This document shows, piece after piece, positions 1 to 5,380 of a stretch of DNA of 5,428 nt (its first letter is position 1; each line of letters begins with the position of its first letter). The translations under genes were made by a program, and so were the position numbers. Below the pieces are notes generated by a model. It did no database searches and was not told the DNA's origin. It worked only from the letters and a program-made list of their open reading frames with translations. Source of the stretch: an uncultured Chromatiales bacterium (GTDB lineage Bacteria; Pseudomonadota; Gammaproteobacteria; Steroidobacterales; GCA-2729495); contig CAJXQV010000099.1 in the NCBI GenBank assembly GCA_913058165.1, positions 1-5,428 on the forward strand. The letters run 5' to 3'.

Positions 1-30
1 TCGGCAGCGTCAGATGTGTATAAGAGACAG
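1..30 (+). other. Nextera/Tn5 sequencing adapter (non-biological)
   Basis: These bases match the 3' 30 bases of the Illumina Nextera Read 1 adapter, ending in the 19-bp Tn5 mosaic end AGATGTGTATAAGAGACAG at 12-30. The same 30 bases recur inverted at 5381-5410. Genomic sequence starts at base 31. The adapter supplies a false ATG at 14 that is in frame with the truncated permease gene and would add the spurious residues MCIRD to it. Confidence 0.98.
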
Positions 31-31
31 G

Positions 32-1060
32 ATTGAGGAGGTGCTGGGAGAGTTCGACACCGAAAATAACGCAATCAGCTTCAACTCAGATAATCTGAAC
101 GACTGGGACAGCGCTCTGCTTATCGCGCTCTGCACGATCCATCAGTACGCTAAACAATATCAGCTGTCGGTAAATCTCGACGGACTTCCCGATGGGGCGC
201 GCGGTCTGCTGCATTTGGCACTGACAGTTGAAGAGCGCGAGGGAGCACGAAAATCTGTTCGACACGACTCCCTGGTAACCAGACTCGGTAATGCCACCCT
301 CGACATATGGGGTAGCTGCGTTGAAATCACCGCGTTCATCGGCGAATTGGTTTTATCTTTCGGACGCCTTATTAGAGGCAAGGCAAACTACCGGAAATCA
401 GATTTGGCACTCGTTATACAAGAGGCCGGCGCCGAGGCTCTGCCCATTGTCGGGCTCATCAGCTTTCTTATCGGCATGATCTTTGCCTTTGTTGGTATCT
501 TTCAGCTAAAAGCGTTCGGGGCTGGTATATACACGGCCGATCTGGTCGCAGTAGCAATGGTTCGCGAGATGGCGCCGATTATGACTGCCATCATAATGGC
601 CGGCCGCACCGGCGCAGCCTATGCGGCACAAATTGGTACGATGAAGGTCAATGAAGAAATCGATGCATTGACGACGCTGGGCATTAACCCCATCGACTTT
701 CTCGCACTGCCCCGGGTCATTGCGTTAATCGTCATGATGCCCCTTCTCACCATGTACAGCAGCCTGATCGGCATTCTTGGCGGACTTGCCGTTGGCATGA
801 GCATGCTCGATGTCAGCGCCATGCAATACCTGGTCGAAACAAAGTCGGCTCTTTCCCTAAGCACGCTGTTCGGTGGTCTGTTCAAAGCCATTGTTTACGG
901 CAGCCTCATTGGTATTGCGGGCTGTCTTCAAGGTCTGAATTGCGGCAACAATGCCATGGCTGTCGGGCAGGCTACGACCAATGCTGTGGTGATGGGTATC
1001 GTCATGATTGTAGTCAGTGCAGCAGTGCTCACAGTCATCTACATCAATATCGGAATATGA
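32..1060 (+). CDS. mlaE: STAS-MlaE fusion: lipid ABC transporter permease (5' partial)
   Basis: Inner-membrane permease of an MCE/Mla-type lipid transporter. The 342 genomic residues (numbered from codon 32) begin inside a STAS-like domain (about 8-64, with a DSALL segment at 26-30), the kind of domain that is the separate protein MlaB in E. coli. The MlaE domain follows from about 90. Hydrophobic segments lie near 136-160, 227-257, 277-300 and 316-341. The family's conserved cytoplasmic loop is clear: VREMAP at 177-182, AGRTGAAYAAQIGTM at 190-204, EEIDAL at 208-213 and LPRVIAL at 226-232. The true start is missing: the upstream in-frame ATG at 14 is adapter. From the usual size of STAS-MlaE fusions I infer that roughly 25-40 residues are lost. 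The stop overlaps the mlaF start (ATGA), which implies translational coupling. The substrate is probably phospholipid, but that is inferred from the family only. Confidence 0.93.
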   Translation: MEEVLGEFDTENNAISFNSDNLNDWDSALLIALCTIHQYAKQYQLSVNLDGLPDGARGLLHLALTVEEREGARKSVRHDSLVTRLGNATLDIWGSCVEITAFIGELVLSFGRLIRGKANYRKSDLALVIQEAGAEALPIVGLISFLIGMIFAFVGIFQLKAFGAGIYTADLVAVAMVREMAPIMTAIIMAGRTGAAYAAQIGTMKVNEEIDALTTLGINPIDFLALPRVIALIVMMPLLTMYSSLIGILGGLAVGMSMLDVSAMQYLVETKSALSLSTLFGGLFKAIVYGSLIGIAGCLQGLNCGNNAMAVGQATTNAVVMGIVMIVVSAAVLTVIYINIGI

Positions 1061-1854
1061 TGAACGAACAGCACTCAGCCAAACCACATATAAAAGTTAG
1101 CGATATGACAATGTCCTATGGCGACTTTGTCATCCAACAGAATCTGAACTTCACCGTTAACCATGGCGATATTTTTATCATTATGGGTGGCAGCGGGTGT
1201 GGCAAAAGCACGCTGCTTAAATGCCTTATTGGTTTAAAAGAACCCAGTGCAGGAGCCGTGAGCTTTGATGGCGAAGACTTCTGGAGCTCTGATGACGATG
1301 ATCGACTGGCCATGAAGCGAAAGTTTGGCACTCTGTTTCAAAGTGGTGCATTGTGGAGTTCGATGACTCTTGCAGAGAATATAGCCCTGCCACTGAGCCT
1401 ATACACAAAACTCGGCGAAAAAGACATCGCGGAACTCTGCTCATACAAATTATCGCTGGTCGGCCTGGCTGGTTTTGATGACTATTATCCGAGCGAAATC
1501 TCCGGCGGCATGAACAAGCGGGCTGGCCTGGCCCGCGCAATGGCTCTGGACCCGGAAATACTATTTTTCGATGAACCATCGGCGGGCCTCGACCCGATCA
1601 GCGCAAAGCTACTGGATGACTTGATTCTGGAGCTCCGTGACAGCTTGAAAACCACTATTGTTATAGTCACCCATGAATTGGCCAGCATGTTCAGTATCGG
1701 CGATAACTCGGTCTTCCTGGACGCAGCAACCCACACTCAACTTACCACTGGCAACCCGGTAGAACTGCGGGATACCTCACCGATACCGGATGTGAGAAAC
1801 TTCCTGCTACGGGGCGAGCCGAACGAACTGCCCGATAAGGGTAAGTCCAAATGA
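1057..1854 (+). CDS. mlaF: MlaF-type ABC transporter ATP-binding protein
   Basis: Cytoplasmic ATPase that powers the MlaE permease. From ATG 1057 it has 265 residues, the normal size for MlaF. All nucleotide-binding motifs are intact: Walker A GGSGCGKST (44-52, K50), Q-loop LFQSG (Q95), signature ISGGM (148-152, the family's variant of LSGGQ), Walker B ILFFDE (168-173, D172 and E173), D-loop SAGLD (175-179) and H-loop VTHE (H206). The stretch SGGMNKRAGLARA is typical of MlaF rather than of other ABC ATPases. The start is set by the ATGA overlap with the mlaE stop. A second ATG follows at once (1060), and no good Shine-Dalgarno is seen, so translation is probably coupled to mlaE. An upstream in-frame ATG at 940 lies deep inside mlaE and would add 39 residues unlike the family, so I rejected it. 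Confidence 0.96.
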   Translation: MMNEQHSAKPHIKVSDMTMSYGDFVIQQNLNFTVNHGDIFIIMGGSGCGKSTLLKCLIGLKEPSAGAVSFDGEDFWSSDDDDRLAMKRKFGTLFQSGALWSSMTLAENIALPLSLYTKLGEKDIAELCSYKLSLVGLAGFDDYYPSEISGGMNKRAGLARAMALDPEILFFDEPSAGLDPISAKLLDDLILELRDSLKTTIVIVTHELASMFSIGDNSVFLDAATHTQLTTGNPVELRDTSPIPDVRNFLLRGEPNELPDKGKSK

Positions 1855-1901
1855 CAATAGCGTTGCAACATCACAGACTCAGAGGAAACGAATCCACATG
1901 A
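1851..1901 (+). CDS. Possible 16-codon coupling mini-ORF between mlaF and mlaD
   Basis: The only gap of note in the operon (1855-1897) is spanned by an open frame, MTIALQHHRLRGNEST. Its ATG at 1851 overlaps the mlaF stop as ATGA, and its TGA at 1899-1901 overlaps the mlaD ATG at 1898, again as ATGA. Purine-rich AAGGGTAAG about 5-13 bases upstream could serve as a ribosome site. The peptide has no recognisable feature, so any role would be to hand ribosomes from mlaF to mlaD. Frames this short arise by chance, and the double overlap is the only argument for it. Confidence 0.25.
   Translation: MTIALQHHRLRGNEST
1882..1886 (+). promoter_or_regulatory. Ribosome binding site of mlaD
   Basis: GAGGA lies 11 bases before the ATG at 1898. 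The spacing is longer than optimal but the match to the anti-Shine-Dalgarno is fair. It sits inside the bridging mini-ORF, so its use could depend on ribosomes crossing it. Confidence 0.5.
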
Positions 1902-2884
1902 GCAAGAAAGCGAAACCCGCATTAATTGGCGGCTTTGTCCTTGGCGCCATTATTCTGCTGGCTGTTTCAGTCATGTTATTTGGTGGCGGTCAGCTGTTTA
2001 AGAGCAAATCAACCTTCGTTAGCTACTTTAATAACTCGGCCAAGGGTCTGCGAGTCGGCTCTACTGTCATGTTTCGCGGTGTCAACATAGGCTATGTTAC
2101 GGATATCAGCCTATTCGCATCAGCCGACAATCTGCAAACACTCATATCGGTCACTTACCAAATCGATCCCAAAAAGTTTCGCTTCAAAAAAGGCTCAGGG
2201 GTGGTTGGAATGTACACCAAAGAAGATGGGGGTATTGCGATAGATGATTGGATTCGAAACGGTCTGCGCGCGCAACTAGACTCCGAGAGTTTTGTCACCG
2301 GACAACTCAGTGTCGAACTAGACTTCAAGCCCAACACCAAAGCTGTATTTTACAATGAGACCATCCCGTACCCGGAAATCCCCAGCGTAACCTCGGGCAT
2401 TACGCAAGCCATCGAAGATGCAGAAATGTTCTTCTCTGAACTAAAGCGTGATGTCGACATTAAAGCTCTAAGTGAGAAACTAACCAGCATTCTTAGCGGC
2501 GTCGATGCACTCGCCAACTCGCAGGAGCTGCGGAGTGCGATTTCAGGCATTAACACTATAGTGAATAGCGAGGGCATGCAGGCATTACCTCAGGATTTGA
2601 ACGACACAACCAGAGACCTGAACAAGGCTATTAATAGTGCCCAAACATTGATTCAGAATCTGGACGATAGCTTAGTCCCCGCTGCCAAGGGCCTGGCCGA
2701 TACGCTCGACCAGGCAGAGCAGTTTCTGGCTGCGGCTAAAAGTCAGGTGGATGGTCAGTCGGTATTGTCAGTGCAGCTATCTGAAGCGCTCACCGAAGTC
2801 TCGGGCGCTGCACGATCAATCAGAGTCTTGGCTGATTATCTTGAACAGCATCCCGAAGCCCTGCTTTTCGGCAAAAAAAAATAG
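1898..2884 (+). CDS. mlaD: MCE-domain lipid-binding protein, MlaD/PqiB type
   Basis: Membrane-anchored periplasmic component of the transporter, 328 residues. One N-terminal transmembrane helix (about 8-30) is followed by a single MCE domain (about 37-145) with the typical features YFNNSAKGLRVGSTVMFRGV (43-62) and IGYVTDI (64-70). After the linker IPYPEIPS (156-163) comes a long, mostly helical tail (about 164-320) ending in YLEQHPEALLFGK (314-326), a motif I associate with PqiB-like MCE proteins. It is much longer than E. coli MlaD (about 183 residues). Family knowledge: MCE domains form hexameric rings with a lipid-conducting pore, and long helical tails can form a tube across the periplasm. 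A tube here is inference. It sits 43 bp after mlaF and 10 bp before the lipoprotein gene. The last three Lys codons are a run of nine A. Confidence 0.94.
   Translation: MSKKAKPALIGGFVLGAIILLAVSVMLFGGGQLFKSKSTFVSYFNNSAKGLRVGSTVMFRGVNIGYVTDISLFASADNLQTLISVTYQIDPKKFRFKKGSGVVGMYTKEDGGIAIDDWIRNGLRAQLDSESFVTGQLSVELDFKPNTKAVFYNETIPYPEIPSVTSGITQAIEDAEMFFSELKRDVDIKALSEKLTSILSGVDALANSQELRSAISGINTIVNSEGMQALPQDLNDTTRDLNKAINSAQTLIQNLDDSLVPAAKGLADTLDQAEQFLAAAKSQVDGQSVLSVQLSEALTEVSGAARSIRVLADYLEQHPEALLFGKKK
2873..2881 (+). repeat. A9 homopolymer at the 3' end of mlaD
   Basis: Nine consecutive A encode the last three Lys residues directly before the TAG stop. Such runs favour polymerase slippage and sequencing or assembly indels. 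One extra A would replace the stop with a short extension ending in TGA at 2896-2898, overlapping the next start as ATGA. One A fewer would end the frame at the nearby TAA (2886-2888). Confidence 0.9.
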
Positions 2885-2894
2885 GTAAACCTCA

Positions 2895-3545
2895 ATGACT
2901 GGAAAAATATTTCAGACCTGCGGAAAATCACTTGCACTCATCATCGGGCTCGCACTTCTTACAGCCTGTGGATCATCTCCGCCTACTCGCTACTATCAAT
3001 TGGAAGAACGCGTCAGCCAAACTGATGGTGCACCATCCAGCACACTAAGTGTGCGGGTAGGCCCGCTGTATATTGCACGCTATCTACAACAGCCCAACAT
3101 AGTCACCCAGAAAGATAATTATCAGGTAGAGGTTGCTGAATTCGATCGCTGGGTGGAGCCACTAGATCAAAGTATTAGTCGGATCCTCACCACAAACCTA
3201 AGTGACACCCTTAGCAGCAATTGGGTGCATGAATTCGGGGTTGGCAATGATGCGATTGAACTGTTTGATTATCAGGTGCTCGCCACAATCACGCGCTTCG
3301 ATGTAGATGCAAACAACATTGCCACACTCCAGACACAGTGGAATCTTGTTACTCCTCGGCCTAGCGTGACCTTGCTGGCAAAGCGCACAGTACTTACCCG
3401 ACAGGCTGCGTCAAGCAGCTATTCTTCACAAGCAGCGGCGCTGAGCGATCTTATTTCCGAGTTAGCAAAAGAAATAGCTGGCGATATTCTTATTCAACAG
3501 AAAGCTGCTGCCGCAGCCGCAGCCAGCCTGCAACAGGAAGACTAG
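2895..3545 (+). CDS. PqiC-like ABC-transport auxiliary outer-membrane lipoprotein
   Basis: Predicted lipoprotein of 216 residues in the ABC-type transport auxiliary family (PqiC/DUF330). The signal peptide ends in the lipobox LLTAC with lipidated C25. Residue 26 is Gly and not Asp, which favours outer-membrane sorting by the Lol rule. Family landmarks are YYQL (33-36), VRVGPLYIARYLQQPNIV (53-70) and EFDRWVEPL (82-90). Family knowledge: PqiC in E. coli is an outer-membrane partner of the MCE protein PqiB, so the same docking role for the upstream MCE protein is a reasonable inference. It starts 10 bp after mlaD, with AGGT at 2883-2886 as a plausible ribosome site. The C-terminus has a run of seven Ala (204-210) coded by mixed GCN codons. 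The stop overlaps the convergent gene's stop by 4 bp. Confidence 0.92.
   Translation: MTGKIFQTCGKSLALIIGLALLTACGSSPPTRYYQLEERVSQTDGAPSSTLSVRVGPLYIARYLQQPNIVTQKDNYQVEVAEFDRWVEPLDQSISRILTTNLSDTLSSNWVHEFGVGNDAIELFDYQVLATITRFDVDANNIATLQTQWNLVTPRPSVTLLAKRTVLTRQAASSSYSSQAAALSDLISELAKEIAGDILIQQKAAAAAAASLQQED
3504..3524 (+). repeat. GCN triplet tract coding Ala7 in the lipoprotein tail
   Basis: Seven consecutive alanine codons, with GCT, GCC and GCA mixed, encode residues 204-210 of the lipoprotein. The bases also form a small hairpin (GCTGC at 3504-3508 with GCAGC at 3513-3517, loop of 4). No T-run follows, so this is not a convincing terminator. Confidence 0.6.
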
Positions 3546-4639
3546 AGCGACGACTGGGAATTTAGCTCGAGCGTGTCGGCAACCGATGCTTCAATCCAGC
3601 GGATAAAATTATCGTGCTGAACAATGCCTTTCGCGTTAAATGTGTAATTAAGGCCGCGCAAGTCACGCCTTAACTCCGCCTGCACAGCTCGTGCACTCAG
3701 CAGGTTGGTAATAACTAAAACCTTATAGCCATCGGCCTCTGCCTGCTCAATCAGCTTGCGCATTGCCGCAACATTCGCTGCACGAACTTCTTTCGGAGAA
3801 TCGTCCTGAAGTGAGACGATGCCTACCGCTGCAAAACCAACCGATTCCTGCACCTGCCCAACAAGGTTGCTCAGCATTCCCAGCACAATCTCGTTGTCAG
3901 CGGCAGATTCAGGACCGTGTGCCACCAACAGTAAAAACTCATTATCAGGTGTCGTACTAATTTCACGCGCATAGTCGGCCAGCGTTGCTGCTATTAACGG
4001 GGCATCTGCGGGAGGGCTGGTCAGGAAAATCTCAACCTTGCTCTCCACACGGGGCACAGCCATATACGCGGGCTCATCATTCAAACCGAAAATATATTCC
4101 CACTGGCGCATCAGGCTGTTGTAACGGTTGCTAACCACAGGGACCACCACAATCCGTTTCGCGCCAGCTGCTTCGAGGTCATTAATTGCCAACTGGATGT
4201 GCTCGGACATCATCATGCTCATACCCATAGCAAGCGCGGTCGGATCCTGGTCGGCTAAAGGCGCGAGACGTTGGCGGAAAATATCGTCGCCGGCGGCACG
4301 AAACCCGTGCGCAAGAATGAGCACACCGGTATCTCCACGCAACTGCAGATCGCTGATGTACCACTCATAATTGGAACCCATACGATCCATCACCTGCTGG
4401 ATCATGGCGGTATCGGCACCGGCAAACTGGTCGATCCGGCCCCGCAGCTCATCGGCAGCCGCATCGGTAACCTGGTGACCTTGACCATAAAGACGCCGGC
4501 CCTGCTCATCCATCTCAGCACCACCCATTGCATGTCCGGCATGAGGGTTGGGCGCCTCTTCAGCGACCGCAAAGCCACACGCCAATGCGATCGAAACAAA
4601 AACCAACTGGCAGCGCATCATTTTTACAATTCGCATCAT
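3542..4639 (-). CDS. Exported two-lobed CbiX/SirB-like chelatase-family protein
   Basis: A 365-residue exported protein resembling class II tetrapyrrole chelatases (CbiX/SirB). A Sec signal (hydrophobic about 11-25) ends in AVA before E27. A weak ALAC at 18-21 makes a lipoprotein possible but less likely. The mature start is rich in His and Met (HAGHAMGGAEM, 33-43). Two similar lobes follow: VLILAHG (106-112, H111) with GAKRIVVVPVVSNR (159-172), and FLLLVAHGPES (235-245, H241) with GYKVLVITNLLSAR (304-317). Each lobe keeps the first His but lacks the family's usual second His (G-x-H) after the second strand, so metal insertion into sirohydrochlorin is doubtful. Metal or tetrapyrrole binding in the periplasm is inference. 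A Met-rich patch MGMSMMMSEH lies at 138-147. ATG 4639 was chosen for its AAGGG; ATG 4636 or GTG 4645 are possible. It is convergent with the lipoprotein gene and has its own promoter. Confidence 0.8.
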   Translation of the reverse strand: MMRIVKMMRCQLVFVSIALACGFAVAEEAPNPHAGHAMGGAEMDEQGRRLYGQGHQVTDAAADELRGRIDQFAGADTAMIQQVMDRMGSNYEWYISDLQLRGDTGVLILAHGFRAAGDDIFRQRLAPLADQDPTALAMGMSMMMSEHIQLAINDLEAAGAKRIVVVPVVSNRYNSLMRQWEYIFGLNDEPAYMAVPRVESKVEIFLTSPPADAPLIAATLADYAREISTTPDNEFLLLVAHGPESAADNEIVLGMLSNLVGQVQESVGFAAVGIVSLQDDSPKEVRAANVAAMRKLIEQAEADGYKVLVITNLLSARAVQAELRRDLRGLNYTFNAKGIVQHDNFIRWIEASVADTLELNSQSSL

Positions 4640-4644
4640 CAACA

Positions 4645-4649
4645 CCCTT
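4645..4649 (-). promoter_or_regulatory. Ribosome binding site of the CbiX-like gene
   Basis: Read on the minus strand, AAGGG lies 5 bases before ATG 4639 and 8 before ATG 4636. It overlaps GTG 4645, which argues against that GTG as the start. This is why the two extra N-terminal residues of the longer frame were dropped. Confidence 0.5.
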
Positions 4650-4665
4650 GTTTAACCTGACACTG

Positions 4666-4693
4666 AGCATAGCAGCTTGCACCGGTATGGCAA
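4666..4693 (-). promoter_or_regulatory. Sigma70-type promoter with extended -10 for the CbiX-like gene
   Basis: On the minus strand, TTGCCA (4693-4688, five of six to the -35 consensus) is followed after 16 bp by TATGCT (4671-4666, four of six). The -10 is preceded by TGC, giving an extended -10 (TGn). Transcription would start near 4659, leaving a leader of about 20 bases before the AAGGG and ATG. Spacing and position fit well. No operator was recognised. Confidence 0.55.
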
Positions 4694-4733
4694 CGCAGAA
4701 TCGAACCGCATCAACCTTGCTCTGATCTGAGAT

Positions 4734-4750
4734 ATACGGCAGGATACGGC
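4734..4750 (+). repeat. Short direct repeat ATACGGC, 10-bp period
   Basis: ATACGGC occurs at 4734-4740 and again at 4744-4750, one helical turn apart, in the 166-bp divergent intergenic region. This could be a regulator half-site pair but is short enough to be chance. I found no convincing -35/-10 pair for the rightward gene: TTGCTC at 4717 has only a weak -10 (CAGGAT, 4740-4745) that would overlap this repeat. Confidence 0.25.
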
Positions 4751-4791
4751 GACACTTCTCCCCCTGCGGCGTGACTGGCACTACTGACTTT

Positions 4792-4796
4792 GGGAG
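4792..4796 (+). promoter_or_regulatory. Ribosome binding site of the four-helix membrane protein gene
   Basis: GGGAG lies 9 bases before ATG 4806, which fixes that start. The nearer ATG at 4801 opens a frame of only three codons (ATGGCATGTTAA) and cannot be the start of the gene. Confidence 0.6.
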
Positions 4797-4805
4797 CAAT
4801 ATGGC

Positions 4806-5378
4806 ATGTTAAAACCCATTAACCAATTCATTATCCGCTGCTCATGTTCTGCGTGGAAGTTTGCGCTGTTGTTTGCTGGCTTCTTTGGCAGTCTTCAGGC
4901 TTTGCTCTTTCTTGGAGAAAAGTTCAAACCCTACGCCAATGGTGCTAAGCCATTCGACCTGCAGAATTCGCTAAACAGCGACAAGATCTTCGCGCAGCTC
5001 GCAGACTACAGTGATCAGGCGTTCAGCCTGTATTACATATTTACCAGTATCGATTACTTTTTCCCATTGTTTGCGGGACTGTTTCTGGCGGCAATCTGGG
5101 CCTATGTTCTACGCAACAATCTGCCCCGCTGGTATGAATATGCACTGCAGCGACATCTGTTTGTAGTGTTACTGATTCCTGCTCTGTTCGATTGGCTAGA
5201 AAACATCACATTACTTATGACGATAGCGGCATTCCCAGTTGAGTTGGGCAGTGTCGCGGATGCGGCAGTAATCATGAAACAGGCAAAACTCGCAGCCACC
5301 GTGGTAGCGCAGGGAACCACCGGTGTGATTATTATTACAGGTGCTGCAATGACTATTAAGCGCAAACTAACGGGCTGA
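4806..5378 (+). CDS. Four-helix membrane protein of unknown function
   Basis: I do not recognise a named family. The 190-residue product has four predicted transmembrane helices, at about 16-36, 72-101, 116-140 and 161-183, with a 35-residue polar segment between the first two. It has no cleavable signal and ends in a basic tail (KRK, 185-187). Acidic residues fall within or beside membrane segments: D83 in SIDYFFPLFAG (81-91), and D129, E132 and N133 in FDWLENI (128-134). A DxxEN pair facing D83 looks like a conserved functional centre, but that is inference. It is transcribed away from the CbiX-like gene and separated from it by 166 bp. The natural TGA (5376-5378) precedes the adapter by two bases, so the frame is complete, but the downstream context is lost. 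Confidence 0.82.
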   Translation: MLKPINQFIIRCSCSAWKFALLFAGFFGSLQALLFLGEKFKPYANGAKPFDLQNSLNSDKIFAQLADYSDQAFSLYYIFTSIDYFFPLFAGLFLAAIWAYVLRNNLPRWYEYALQRHLFVVLLIPALFDWLENITLLMTIAAFPVELGSVADAAVIMKQAKLAATVVAQGTTGVIIITGAAMTIKRKLTG

Positions 5379-5380
5379 CT

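Noticed and set aside
940..1056. Longer mlaF start at ATG 940
   Set aside because: It would overlap mlaE by about 120 bases and add a Cys/His-rich leader that is the mlaE C-terminus read in another frame. The ATGA overlap at 1057 gives the normal family length.
1226..1579. 117-residue - strand frame inside mlaF
   Set aside because: It is antisense to the intact ATPase motifs, low in plausible protein features and has no ribosome site. It is a shadow frame.
3504..3517. Possible terminator hairpin (GCTGC/GCAGC) near the end of the lipoprotein gene
   Set aside because: The stem is only 5 bp, it lies inside coding sequence as part of an alanine codon run, and no T-run follows.
4271..4660. 129-residue + strand frame over the 5' part of the CbiX-like gene
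   Set aside because: It has no ribosome site or recognisable domain. It is a shadow of the opposite coding strand, which has a signal peptide, conserved motifs and a promoter.
4801..4812. ATG at 4801 as the start of, or an upstream peptide for, the membrane-protein gene
   Set aside because: It opens only three codons before TAA. The GGGAG spacing favours ATG 4806, and nothing suggests that so short a frame has a role.
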